From positions 1 to 64,000 of the forward strand of contig JAJCZJ010000117.1 in assembly GCA_029262455.1 (NCBI GenBank): a stretch of 64,000 nucleotides of DNA. The letters run 5' to 3'. This document shows positions 44,126 to 53,015 of the stretch, piece after piece. A program made the position numbers and the translations under genes. Source of the DNA: Deltaproteobacteria bacterium. Its GTDB lineage: Bacteria > Desulfobacterota > Binatia > HRBIN30 > CADEER01. How positions within the stretch are numbered: position 1 is the first letter of the stretch; every line of letters starts with the position of its first letter. The notes beneath the pieces are model-generated. The model was not told the DNA's origin and ran no database searches. It saw only the letters and a list, made by a program, of their open reading frames with translations.

Positions 44126-45542
44126 GAGAATATTGATCGTCGATGACGAACCCAGCGTCCGCGAGTCGCTGCGAATGGTACTCAAAGGTCGCGCCGACAC
44201 GACTGCCGTCGGCGACGGACAAGCGGCCCTGCGAGAGATGGAAAGCGGCCACTACGATGTTGCCCTGCTCGACATCATCATGCCCGGTATCGACGGGCTC
44301 GAGGTGCTCGAGCGAGCCCAGTCTCTCGATGAACCGCCGCAAATCATCATGTTGACGGCGACCAAGACCGTGAAGTCCGCCGTCCGCGCGATGAAGCTCG
44401 GCGCTCACGACTACGTCACGAAACCATTCGACGTCGACGAACTGCTAATCACCGTCGATCGCGCAATCGAAGCGACTTCGATGCGCCGTGAGATCGCAAC
44501 CCTGCGCGACGAGGTGGGTAAGAGATACAACTTCGACAATGTCATCGGCTCATCGGCGCCAATGCAAAACGTTCTCAAAGTCGTCAGCCGTGTGGCACCC
44601 ATGAAATCAACTGTCTTACTAACCGGGGAGAGTGGCACAGGTAAGGAAGTCATCGCCAGGGCGCTCCACTACAACAGCACGCGGCGAGACAAACCGATGG
44701 TCGCCCTCAACTGCGCCGCAATCCCCGAGAATCTTCTCGAGGCTGAGCTCTTTGGCCATGAGCGCGGCGCCTTCACGGATGCCCACAGCCAGAAAATCGG
44801 GCACTTCGAACGGGCCGACGGCGGCACGATCTTCCTCGACGAAATCGGCGACATGAATCCCGCCACCCAGGCCACACTGCTACGGATTCTGGAAGCAGGA
44901 CAGTTCACACGGGTGGGTGGCGAGAAGGTCATTGATGTCGATGTCCGGGTTATCGCCGCGACCAACCGAGATCTCGACAAGGGAATGGCCGACGGCACGT
45001 TTCGCGAGGATCTCTACTTCCGGATCAATGTCATCGCGATTCCGCTGCCACCGCTGCGCGAGCGTAGAGACGACTTACCCGCCCTCATCCGCTTTTTTCT
45101 CGACAAGAAGTCCCGCGAATCCGGAATCAGAGCGCGAAATTTTTCCGCTGCCGCCCTCGACCAGATGCTCGCGTACAACTGGCCGGGCAATGTTCGAGAA
45201 CTCGAACACGCTGTCGAACGCGCGCTGATCTTGTCGGACGGTGAAACGCTCGGGATCGAAGATCTTCCAACAAAAGTATCCTCGAACGTGCCCACGAACG
45301 GCGCCAGCCCCCTCACCATCCCATCCCTCCCGGAACAGACGCCGCAAGATCAAACTCTCAATGAGGCGATCGAGCGGTTGGAGCACCAACTCATCATGTC
45401 GGCGCTCAGCAAGGCTCGTCAAAACCAAACCAAAGCTGCTTCAATCCTCGGCACAACCCGGCGCATTCTGAAGTACAAAATGGACAAGCTCGGCATCGAC
45501 GAGATCGGACCCGAAGGAAATCACGCAATCAGTGGGCACTAG
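44115..45542 (+). CDS. Sigma-54-dependent response regulator with GAFTDA loop
   Basis: From ATG 44115 (with GGCGGAG upstream) this is a 475-residue NtrC-type regulator: receiver with Asp in ALLDIIMPG, AAA+ with GESGTGKEV, the loop ERGAFTDAHSQ where the second Gly of GAFTGA is Asp, and a Fis-type HTH (QTKAASILGTTRRILKYKM). A TTG five codons earlier is possible. It is encoded with the hybrid kinase at 42404. Its end overlaps the convergent sulfatase-fold gene by 14 bp. Confidence 0.92.
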   Translation: MENKRILIVDDEPSVRESLRMVLKGRADTTAVGDGQAALREMESGHYDVALLDIIMPGIDGLEVLERAQSLDEPPQIIMLTATKTVKSAVRAMKLGAHDYVTKPFDVDELLITVDRAIEATSMRREIATLRDEVGKRYNFDNVIGSSAPMQNVLKVVSRVAPMKSTVLLTGESGTGKEVIARALHYNSTRRDKPMVALNCAAIPENLLEAELFGHERGAFTDAHSQKIGHFERADGGTIFLDEIGDMNPATQATLLRILEAGQFTRVGGEKVIDVDVRVIAATNRDLDKGMADGTFREDLYFRINVIAIPLPPLRERRDDLPALIRFFLDKKSRESGIRARNFSAAALDQMLAYNWPGNVRELEHAVERALILSDGETLGIEDLPTKVSSNVPTNGASPLTIPSLPEQTPQDQTLNEAIERLEHQLIMSALSKARQNQTKAASILGTTRRILKYKMDKLGIDEIGPEGNHAISGH

Positions 45543-47304
45543 GAATCGGCGCTGGGGATCGTCGCCCCTCCAACCAACGCGTGACATCCGTGGGGCTACG
45601 AAGGTCGCCAGAAATCAGTCCTAACACGAGATCGTGTGAAACAACTGTGTTGAAGTCGAAGCCGACTTCAACGGCGCTACGTTGGTTCGGGAGTTTGAGC
45701 AGGAACGGGACATGCCGCCCTGCGCCGACCAGCGGCGAGCCCGCTGAGCCTTCGGACGGCGGCGGGAACTTCTGATCCCACCGCTTTACCCTGAGGCCGT
45801 GGTCACTGGTCACGAGTACCGCCATCGAATCCCAAAGACCCGCGTCTTCGAGCCCTCGCCGCAGCGCACCCAGCGCCCGGTCGGCGAGTGCGACGTTGTC
45901 AAAGTAGTCTCCCCCACGCATCAAGCCGAGCTTCCCAAGTTCCCTACTGTAGACAACCGGTAGATGGGGGATCGACCAATGTACAAAAACCAATCCGGTG
46001 TGCTCGTCGAGCGCGAGTGCTCGAGCAGCCTCGAGCATCTCGCGATAACGCCTGACATCTGAACCGGAACCAGAGATTTCGGCGTACCGCAGCGCATCGA
46101 GAAGGCCGAAAGAACTCACTCGCGCCATGAGCTTCAGATGACGGCCTACGGCGGCAACGATCGAGTCATGATCGGGATCAACATAGTGACAGGAGGTCAG
46201 GTGCGCCCCTAGCACCCGACAGTAGGGGTGGTACCAGCCAACGAGCCCCGAATTCGCCCCAAGTTCTCTGGCCCGCGAAAAGACGTTTGGCGACTCGCTC
46301 CATCGCGCCCGCTTGCCACTCCCAAAGATGAGCAAACGATCTGACGGCCCCAGTGGCTCTGAGCCGGAGACGACCTCGCCCGCAATCAGCGAAGGCATCG
46401 ACAAGAGAGTGCTATCGGCCGGCGGGGCCGCCCGCGTTGCGTGAAAGGCTTCGGCCCGTAGCCGTGTGAACTCCGGCAGCTCTCCGTCCCGAAACACATT
46501 TGAATGTAGCGCCCGGTGATCGAGTTCGTCGAAAACAAGCCAGAGAACTTTCGGCCCGTGCCTCGGGCCGTCCAGCACGTCGGCTATCGGAGAGTGCTCG
46601 AATTTCGTGAGAAGCAGTCCGGTTTCGCCAACCGTCAGAGCCGCGAACGGCGATAGAAGCAACAACACCAAGCGACACAACCGAAGAAGGCGATGCCGGG
46701 CCATCCACAAGAAAAGACCGGCAGCCATCGTCAAGACCAACCCCGCCGCCGACTTCGCTGAGGCCAATGGAAATCCAAAGAATTGTCGATGAAGCGTCGG
46801 GGCTTCCCCCGCGATCAGGGCAATCGCGCAGTGAAGAATCAGCGCAATTAGGGCTGCTCGGCCACACTCGACGAGCAGCGGGTGCCCGCCACCTTGCCTG
46901 CGTATCCACCCTGCCCCGACCCCCAGCACAACAGTCAGGGCGAAGACTCCAAGGAGCGCTGCCCAGCAACCCGCCTCACTGTAGTTTGCCCATTGTGCAT
47001 CGGGATTCAGAGAGAGCCGAATCACTTTATACCACACTGGCAGGTAGCAGAGATTCGCGAGCGAAAGACAAATAAGGAAATCCAGGACCGGGCTGAGACC
47101 CAATAGACGGTGCAGAGGCGAAGACCCGTAGTCCCGACTCCCACCCGCCGCTGCGGACCCAACAATGCCCACCCGCCCCGCCTTTCTCCTCTCCAAGATC
47201 AACAGTTCCCCGAGTGGAACACTTATCCACCAATCCTTCCGTGCGCTAGATTGCGTGCATCCTACGCTGTCAGCCCAGCCCCTACTCCAGGCAAACACCG
47301 GCAT
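45529..47304 (-). CDS. Sulfatase-fold (AlkP superfamily) membrane protein
   Basis: Several N-terminal membrane segments (LDFLICLSLANLCYLPVW, WAALLGVFALTVVLGVGAG and others) precede a sulfatase-fold domain: KVLWLVFDELDHRAL, the nucleophile region PPADSTLLSMPSLIAGE with Thr, HWSIPHLPVVYS and AVLVTSDHGLRVKRW. It is divergent from the two EPS-operon sulfatase-fold proteins. The true start is uncertain: GTG 47343, ATG 47304 and GTG 47172 are all possible, and clear homology begins only after about 47150. It sits inside the regulatory island on the opposite strand and probably decorates the same polymer. Confidence 0.75.
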   Translation of the reverse strand: MPVFAWSRGWADSVGCTQSSARKDWWISVPLGELLILERRKAGRVGIVGSAAAGGSRDYGSSPLHRLLGLSPVLDFLICLSLANLCYLPVWYKVIRLSLNPDAQWANYSEAGCWAALLGVFALTVVLGVGAGWIRRQGGGHPLLVECGRAALIALILHCAIALIAGEAPTLHRQFFGFPLASAKSAAGLVLTMAAGLFLWMARHRLLRLCRLVLLLLSPFAALTVGETGLLLTKFEHSPIADVLDGPRHGPKVLWLVFDELDHRALHSNVFRDGELPEFTRLRAEAFHATRAAPPADSTLLSMPSLIAGEVVSGSEPLGPSDRLLIFGSGKRARWSESPNVFSRARELGANSGLVGWYHPYCRVLGAHLTSCHYVDPDHDSIVAAVGRHLKLMARVSSFGLLDALRYAEISGSGSDVRRYREMLEAARALALDEHTGLVFVHWSIPHLPVVYSRELGKLGLMRGGDYFDNVALADRALGALRRGLEDAGLWDSMAVLVTSDHGLRVKRWDQKFPPPSEGSAGSPLVGAGRHVPFLLKLPNQRSAVEVGFDFNTVVSHDLVLGLISGDLRSPTDVTRWLEGRRSPAPIPSAH

Positions 47305-47650
47305 CGCAACGACGCCATTGCGTGTACATTTCTGGAGCCGCACTCGCGGGCGCGAGGTCCCTCACCAAGCGCTTGCCCTGCAGGCCCCGACAGGGAAACG
47401 CAAAGACACCGACGTTGCACACCGCACATGTTCTCGCAAAGCATCTTACGCAGCACCTGTTAAAGTCGCACATTAACGAATTGCCGATCGTCCGGATTTG
47501 AACGCTATGCAGCATTCTCTCCGACTCATGTCGCACACCACATAGCGTCGGCGTCGGTCGGTCTCGACAATTCGTTTTTCAATGATTCGGAGGGGTTAGC
47601 TCCATCAGCTGATCGTCTCGCATTACATTCCTAGAGGCTGACCTGGCTTC
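47305..47650. other. Gene-free stretch upstream of the sigma-54 promoter
   Basis: Between the divergent sulfatase-fold and REC-kinase genes I see no convincing gene. Binding sites for the enhancer-binding regulators would be expected about 80-150 bp upstream of 47651, but no clear inverted repeat stands out by eye. Confidence 0.4.
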
Positions 47651-47666
47651 TGGCACGCCCGGTGCT
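47651..47666 (+). promoter_or_regulatory. Sigma-54 (-24/-12) promoter
   Basis: TGGCACG, four bases, GTGCT: the -24 half matches the consensus fully, the -12 half in four of five positions, and the GG-N10-GC spacing is exact. Transcription would start near 47677, leaving a short leader with a GAGGGG ribosome-binding site at 47680-47685 before ATG 47694. Two sigma-54 activators are encoded within 8 kb. Confidence 0.65.
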
Positions 47667-47693
47667 TTGTTTCCGGGCGAGGGGTCAAACGGA

Positions 47694-48809
47694 ATGGTGC
47701 TAGAAGATCGAGCTTCGCTGCTAATCATCGACGACGACCGCGGTCCGGCGGAATCCCTCCGCATGGTCTTCAAAGACGACTACGAGGTCTTCACAGCGCC
47801 CGGCGGCAAGGAGGCCCTCGAGGTACTCGCTGACCGAACGATCGACGTTGTGACCCTCGATCTCCGTATGCCCGGGATGAGCGGCAACGAGGTCATGGAG
47901 CACATCAAGCGCTTCGACCCCGACATCGAGATCATCGTGGTGACCGGTTACGCGTCTCTCGATTCGGCGATACGCGGGTTACGGCACCGCGTCTTCGACT
48001 ACGTGACGAAGCCATTCGACGTTCCGCAGATCTCCGATCTGGTCGAACGAGCCGTAGCGCGGCGCCGCTCGACCTTGCGGGCCCGCGACTTCCGCGACCG
48101 CTATCTAGCCAACTTGTCGCATGAGCTACGCACCCCATTGAACGCGATCATGGGTTTCAACGACATGTTGACCGATCAACTGACGCCGCAGATCAGCAAC
48201 GAGCAACGCGCGACGTTCGATAGGATTCAGACACACTCCCAACGACTTCTGACGTTGATCGACACGGTCACCGTCTTGAATCAAGTCGAAGACGGCGAGT
48301 ACCAGATTCTGGCTAGTTCCTTCGACGTGCGCGAGATCCTCACCTGGGCGGTTCAAACATTCTCCACCGTCGCAAGCGAGCAGCAAGTGACTTTGGCCCA
48401 ATCGGAAGATCTGGAAGCGGTCCAGATCACTGCGGATCGCGACAAACTCGAACGCCTGGTCTCCGCACTGGTCGACAACGCCCTAAAATTCACTCCGATC
48501 GGCGGATCCGTGACACTCTCGGTCTCGACCGAGGAATCGGCCGCCACCGTCGATATCGAAGTGTGCGACACCGGAGTCGGCGTGCCGACCGAAGACATCA
48601 TGGAGCTGATCGAAGTCGCCCCAGCATCGGTTCTCCCCAAGCCGACGGTGCACACCGGTCTCGGCTTGGGACTCCGCCTCGCATCCGAGCTGACGCGTCT
48701 CATGGACGGGGAACTCTCGGTGCGCCGCCAAGAAACCGGAGGCTCCTGCTTCCGCGTGCGTCTGCCGCGCGAGTCCGCCAGACGGGAAAGTCATGCAAAT
48801 GTACAGTAG
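47694..48809 (+). CDS. Receiver-histidine kinase (REC-HisKA-HATPase)
   Basis: This 371-residue soluble protein has an N-terminal receiver (LLIIDDDRGPAESL, Asp in VVTLDLRMPGMSG, Lys in YVTKPFD). It is followed by an intact kinase: NLSHELRTPLNAIMGF with the phospho-His, N box VDNALKFTP, G1 CDTGVGVP, and G2 HTGLGLGLRLASEL. It has no membrane segments, so it is an output-controlled cytoplasmic kinase. ATG 47694 was chosen over an in-frame TTG at 47667 because the latter would lie at the -12 element of the sigma-54 promoter. It overlaps the next gene by 17 bp. Confidence 0.9.
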   Translation: MVLEDRASLLIIDDDRGPAESLRMVFKDDYEVFTAPGGKEALEVLADRTIDVVTLDLRMPGMSGNEVMEHIKRFDPDIEIIVVTGYASLDSAIRGLRHRVFDYVTKPFDVPQISDLVERAVARRRSTLRARDFRDRYLANLSHELRTPLNAIMGFNDMLTDQLTPQISNEQRATFDRIQTHSQRLLTLIDTVTVLNQVEDGEYQILASSFDVREILTWAVQTFSTVASEQQVTLAQSEDLEAVQITADRDKLERLVSALVDNALKFTPIGGSVTLSVSTEESAATVDIEVCDTGVGVPTEDIMELIEVAPASVLPKPTVHTGLGLGLRLASELTRLMDGELSVRRQETGGSCFRVRLPRESARRESHANVQ

Positions 48810-49476
48810 CCAACAAGCTCTGAACGACGCCATGCTCCTCTGCCGCGATTGCGGAGTGCTTCATCCTCTCCCCCCGGAGCTCCCAGCCCCCGACCAAGAA
48901 GACATCGTAGACCTCGAGAGCTTCCGATCCACCCATCGGGAACACACCCTCGAGCGTGCCGCACGCCTCCCGGATCCGGTCCTACACGACCGACCCGCCT
49001 GGGATCCGATGGCCCGATCTTGGTTCCGTGTCAGCGTCGGCGAAGCCGCATTCTTCGTATGTAGCTCGCGCGATTCAATCGATGAGCCGCGCAGTCACCA
49101 AATTTGCCACGAGCCGCCGACCATGGTCACTCGCGCTGAGTTCGACGAAGCAGTCTTGCGCCGGTCGATCGAGCAGCACTTTTTTCCGGCCACCATCTCT
49201 AGCGACAAGCTCGGCGCCTTCGTGCGAGCCTCGCGCGATATCGCAGCCTCGGTCGACACCGAATGCCTCGAGATGTCGTACGCTGACACCGAGATACCAA
49301 ACGCTGAGATCGGCGCGTGTCCGCTCGAAGTCGTTCGTGACCTAAAATCACTGTGCGAAAACGTCTTTGCCAACGACTGGGAGCGCGAGAGAATGACCGA
49401 TTTCATCGACGGCAATGTCGATGAATATGGCGCCCTAGCAATTCGCCTCCTCCAGGAAATTCAGCCCTCGGCCTAG
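48793..49476 (+). CDS. Protein of unknown function with N-terminal CxxCG motif
   Basis: I do not recognise this 227-residue protein. Near the N-terminus LLCRDCGVLHPLPPE suggests half of a zinc-ribbon. The rest is acidic and largely helical, with no membrane segment. Further cysteines lie at about 105, 156, 176 and 189. Its start lies inside the kinase gene (17-bp overlap), so the two are translationally coupled and share the sigma-54 promoter. A role as kinase partner or output protein is a guess from context. Confidence 0.75.
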   Translation: MQMYSSQQALNDAMLLCRDCGVLHPLPPELPAPDQEDIVDLESFRSTHREHTLERAARLPDPVLHDRPAWDPMARSWFRVSVGEAAFFVCSSRDSIDEPRSHQICHEPPTMVTRAEFDEAVLRRSIEQHFFPATISSDKLGAFVRASRDIAASVDTECLEMSYADTEIPNAEIGACPLEVVRDLKSLCENVFANDWERERMTDFIDGNVDEYGALAIRLLQEIQPSA

Positions 49477-49668
49477 CAATTACCGCGATCGTCCCTGGCC
49501 TAGGCCATCGCCAGCAAATCCCAGGGCACCTATCGATGCCGCCTGCCCGCGTCTCATCCGGTTGACTCGCCAGCAGCCTGCCGTCACTATCGCTAGAGTC
49601 GATGAGCGGGACCGGTATTTAATGATCGAGCAAGGCTCGGCACCTTGGGAATTCGTTTGACCGGGATC
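49477..49668. other. Intergenic region before the F420 cluster
   Basis: It has no gene. It contains a 12-bp perfect palindrome TGGCCTAGGCCA (49496-49507) nested between CCCTGG and CCCAGG, which may act as a terminator stem without a U tract, and a poor promoter-like TTGACT at 49562-49567 with CACTAT 17 bp later. Confidence 0.3.
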
Positions 49669-50886
49669 ATGGATCCACGGTCAATCAGCTCGCCCAACGC
49701 AACCCTCTTGAGTCGCCTCACCAAGACGAGTGCGGAAGCGATCGAGAAGGCTCTCGAAGGGCTCGGAGTCAGCGACGCGCAGGCGCTGCACCTGATCGAT
49801 CTTCCCGACGAGGAGCTGCCAGCACTGCTTGCCGCCGCGTCGTCGCTCCGCGACCGCCACACCGGCGCCACGGTGACCTACTCACCGAAGGCGTTCTTCC
49901 CGGTGACCAATCTCTGTCTGGATCGCTGTTCCTACTGCACCTTCCGCCACGATCCGGGCTCGCCCGCGGCCTGGACGATGCTCCCGGAGGATGTTCGCCA
50001 AGTCGCCAACCGCGCCGCCCACATGGGCTGCATCGAAGCGCTCATGTGCCTCGGAGACAAGCCGGAGCGAGCCTTCAAGTCGTACCGCGCTACTCTTTCT
50101 GTTCTCGGCCACGAAACAACCGTGTCGTACGTCGCCGCGTGCTGCGCAATCGCCCTCGATGAGGGCATGTTGCCGCACACCAACGCCGGCCTTCTGTCAC
50201 GTGAGGAAATGATCTCGCTGCGGCCCCTAAACGTTAGTCTGGGGCTGATGCTCGAAAGCACCAGCCCCCGATTGCGCGAGCGAGGCGGCGCTCACTTTAG
50301 CGCGCCCGACAAGGACCCTGGCCTCCGTCTGGAGATGATGCGCCAAGCCGGAGAACTACGCATTCCGTTCACCACCGGCATCCTTCTCGGCATCGGCGAA
50401 AGCATTCCAGATCGCGTCCACAGCCTGCGCGCAATCGCCGAGCTACACCAACGCTACGGCCACATCCAGGAGATCATCGTCCAAAACTTCCGCGCCAAAT
50501 CATCGACGAAAATGGCCGCGACGCCCGAGCCCGAGAGCTTCGAGATCGCCCGGGCGGTCGCAGTCGCGCGACTGATGATGCCCTCGATGAACATCCAAGT
50601 ACCACCGAATCTCAACCCCTATGACCTGCGCTTGTTTCTGCAGGCCGGAATCAACGACTGGGGAGGTATTTCCCCGCTCACTCTCGATTTCGTCAACCCT
50701 GAGGCACCGTGGCCGCAGATCACTTCCCTGCGGGCAACCTGTGCGTCCGAAGGGTATGCACTAGCCCCCCGCATGCCGGTCTACCCGGAGTACACCGGAA
50801 CGGAATTTATCGATCCAGCCCTCCGACCGGCAATCGAAGCACAACAACAACGGGAAGGAGCACACCATGTCGGGATTCATGCGTGA
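49669..50886 (+). CDS. cofG: FO synthase subunit CofG (radical SAM)
   Basis: This 405-residue radical SAM enzyme has the cluster motif CLDRCSYC (C-x3-C-x2-C) in FFPVTNLCLDRCSYCTFRHDPG, followed by EALMCLGDKPE and the C-terminal INDWGGISPLTLDFVNPEAPWP, which are CofG hallmarks. With CofH it makes the deazaflavin FO (7,8-didemethyl-8-hydroxy-5-deazariboflavin) from tyrosine and 5-amino-6-ribitylaminouracil. ATG 49669 was chosen over TTG 49645. It overlaps cofH by 20 bp. Confidence 0.95.
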   Translation: MDPRSISSPNATLLSRLTKTSAEAIEKALEGLGVSDAQALHLIDLPDEELPALLAAASSLRDRHTGATVTYSPKAFFPVTNLCLDRCSYCTFRHDPGSPAAWTMLPEDVRQVANRAAHMGCIEALMCLGDKPERAFKSYRATLSVLGHETTVSYVAACCAIALDEGMLPHTNAGLLSREEMISLRPLNVSLGLMLESTSPRLRERGGAHFSAPDKDPGLRLEMMRQAGELRIPFTTGILLGIGESIPDRVHSLRAIAELHQRYGHIQEIIVQNFRAKSSTKMAATPEPESFEIARAVAVARLMMPSMNIQVPPNLNPYDLRLFLQAGINDWGGISPLTLDFVNPEAPWPQITSLRATCASEGYALAPRMPVYPEYTGTEFIDPALRPAIEAQQQREGAHHVGIHA

Positions 50887-52108
50887 TGTCGTTCTAGACG
50901 AGCGCTCGCTCGAACAACTGCTCACCGCCGCAAGCCCAGATACAGCACGCATCCTCGATCGCGCTCTTTCGCGTGTCGAGCTGACTTTTGAAGACGGCGT
51001 TCATCTGCTGCACACAGAAGGCGACGACCTCAAAGCGCTTATCCGCGCCGCCGATCTGGTGCGAGCCGAAGATGTCGGTGACGAGGTTACCTACGTCGTC
51101 AATCGCAACATTAATTGGACCAATATCTGCTTTGTCGGCTGCCAATTCTGTGCGTTCGCGGTGCACCGCAAAGATCCGACCGCTTACAATCATTCGATCG
51201 AGGACGTCCTCGTCAAAGTCCAGGACGCGATCGATCGCGGCGCCAGCGAAGTGTGCATGCAAGGGGGCATCAACCCTGAGTCCGAAGGCCTCTTCTACCG
51301 CGACCTTCTCGTAGCGATCAAAGAGCGATATCCAAAACTGCACATCCATGCGTTTTCGCCGATGGAAATCATGTACGGATCGCGACGCGCCGATATGTCG
51401 TATCGTGAGTTTCTCACAATCCTCAGAGATGCCGGACTCGGAACGATCCCCGGCACCGCCGCCGAGATCCTCGACGACGAGGTACGCGAAATCCTGAGCC
51501 ACAAGAAAGTGGACGTAGCCACTTGGGTGGAGATCGTCACGACCGCACACGAGCTCGGCCTGCGCAGCAGCTCTACTATTATGTACGGGCACATCGAGAC
51601 GCCCGAGCACATCGCCAACCACGTTGTGCTGTTGCGCGACATTCAGAAACGGACCGGCGGCTTCACGGAGTTCGTCCCCCTGCGTTTTATCCATACGTTC
51701 ACCGAGCTGTACAAGAACGGAATGCCCGAGCCTCCCCCGACCGGACCGGTGGACTTCCGCATGTACGCTTTCTCCCGCCTGATGCTGCGAGGATGGATCG
51801 ACAATCTGCAGACCTCGTGGGTCAAGCTGGGCCATGAGTTGTCACAGCTCACCCTGCTAGCCGGCTGCAACGATTTCGGCGGCACTCTGATGGAAGAATC
51901 CATCTCCAAGATGGCCGGTGCAGACGCCGGGGAGTATCTCCCTGAAGAAACAATTCGCGAGCTGATCTTGGAGATCGACAGAATTCCGGTACAACGGAAC
52001 ACCGTCTATGGTCATATCTCGAGCGAAGAACCCGAAGTTGCGGGTGTCGGTACTGGCGGGCGGGGTCGGGGCAGCGCGGTTCCTGCGCGGGCTCCTGCCG
52101 CTCCTTGA
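50867..52108 (+). CDS. cofH: FO synthase subunit CofH (radical SAM)
   Basis: The radical SAM motif CFVGCQFC lies in NINWTNICFVGCQFCAFAVHRKD, followed by EVCMQGGINPE, IHAFSPMEI and LAGCNDFGGTLMEESISKMAGA, typical of CofH. It couples tyrosine-derived radical chemistry to the ribityl pyrimidine. The family normally ends near residue 380 (VQRNTVYG). Here the frame runs on about 31 Gly/Arg/Ala-rich residues, reading through the start of cofD by 101 bp. That tail is probably non-functional. Confidence 0.94.
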   Translation: MSGFMRDVVLDERSLEQLLTAASPDTARILDRALSRVELTFEDGVHLLHTEGDDLKALIRAADLVRAEDVGDEVTYVVNRNINWTNICFVGCQFCAFAVHRKDPTAYNHSIEDVLVKVQDAIDRGASEVCMQGGINPESEGLFYRDLLVAIKERYPKLHIHAFSPMEIMYGSRRADMSYREFLTILRDAGLGTIPGTAAEILDDEVREILSHKKVDVATWVEIVTTAHELGLRSSSTIMYGHIETPEHIANHVVLLRDIQKRTGGFTEFVPLRFIHTFTELYKNGMPEPPPTGPVDFRMYAFSRLMLRGWIDNLQTSWVKLGHELSQLTLLAGCNDFGGTLMEESISKMAGADAGEYLPEETIRELILEIDRIPVQRNTVYGHISSEEPEVAGVGTGGRGRGSAVPARAPAAP

Positions 52109-52967
52109 GGAAAAAAACCTCACCGTTATCGTCAACACAACGGACGATGAGTCGTTCTTCGGTCTTCATGTCTCGCCCGATCTAGACACCATCACCTATA
52201 CGCTCGCCGGAGTCGCCAACCGCAGTCGCGGTTGGGGACTCGAAAAAGAGACCTTCCACGCGCTCAAAGCGCTCGGCCGCTACTACGAAGACACTTGGTT
52301 CCAACTTGGCGACCGTGACCTCGCCACCCATATCTTCCGCACCGAAGCACTGCGCAAAGGCAAAACCCTCACCCAGGTCACAGGGGAAATCACTCGTGCC
52401 TTCGGCCTGCAATCGACGATCTTGCCGATGAGCAACCAGCCGGTCCGCACCCGCATCAGAGTCGCCGGGGCGGGCACGCTTGCGTTCCAGGACTATCTCG
52501 TCAAGAGGCGCGCAACCGGCCAGGTGCAATCGATCCAGCTCGCCGGCATTGGCAAGGCCAAACCGGCCCCGGGGGTTCTGCGCGCCCTGCGCCAGAGCGA
52601 CGTCATCCTCATTCCACCGAGCAATCCCTTCGTGTCGATCCTGCCGATCTTGAGACTCCCCGGTGTCCGCGCGGCGTGTCAACAATCAGGCGCCCCGATC
52701 GCCGCAGTCAGTCCACTCATCGGCGGAGCACCGATCAAAGGCCCGCTCGACAGGATGCTCTCGGGACTCGGACACGAGGTTTCGAGCAGTGCTGTCGCGG
52801 CTCTCTATCGCGGCATCGCCAACCTCTTCGTTCTGGATCGACGCGACGCCACTGAGGCCGAAGCGGTGAAGCGCCTGGGGATGAGCCCCCTGATCACCAA
52901 TACGCTGCTCAACACCCCAGCCCGTGCCCGTCGGCTAGTCGCGCACATATTGAGCGAGCTTGCCTAG
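52008..52967 (+). CDS. cofD: 2-phospho-L-lactate (or PEP) transferase CofD/FbiA
   Basis: This 319-residue protein has the CofD N-terminus VSVLAGGVGAARFLRGL, NTTDDESFFGLHVSPDLDT, RGWGLEKETF and IPPSNPFVSILPIL. It transfers a phospho-lactyl-type group from its guanylylated donor to FO, giving F420-0. ATG 52008 sits exactly at the natural end of CofH. Even the latest possible start must lie before the glycine-rich VLAGGVG at about 52044, so the genes overlap by more than 60 bp. Confidence 0.95.
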   Translation: MVISRAKNPKLRVSVLAGGVGAARFLRGLLPLLEEKNLTVIVNTTDDESFFGLHVSPDLDTITYTLAGVANRSRGWGLEKETFHALKALGRYYEDTWFQLGDRDLATHIFRTEALRKGKTLTQVTGEITRAFGLQSTILPMSNQPVRTRIRVAGAGTLAFQDYLVKRRATGQVQSIQLAGIGKAKPAPGVLRALRQSDVILIPPSNPFVSILPILRLPGVRAACQQSGAPIAAVSPLIGGAPIKGPLDRMLSGLGHEVSSSAVAALYRGIANLFVLDRRDATEAEAVKRLGMSPLITNTLLNTPARARRLVAHILSELA

Positions 52968-53015
52968 ATGCCCGGCCCGGTTTCACCCCTCGGCTGATGC
53001 GGCTATCGTCACCGC

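Noticed and set aside
50894..51835. 313-codon minus-strand open frame antisense to cofH
   Set aside because: Shadow of the strongly conserved radical SAM gene cofH.
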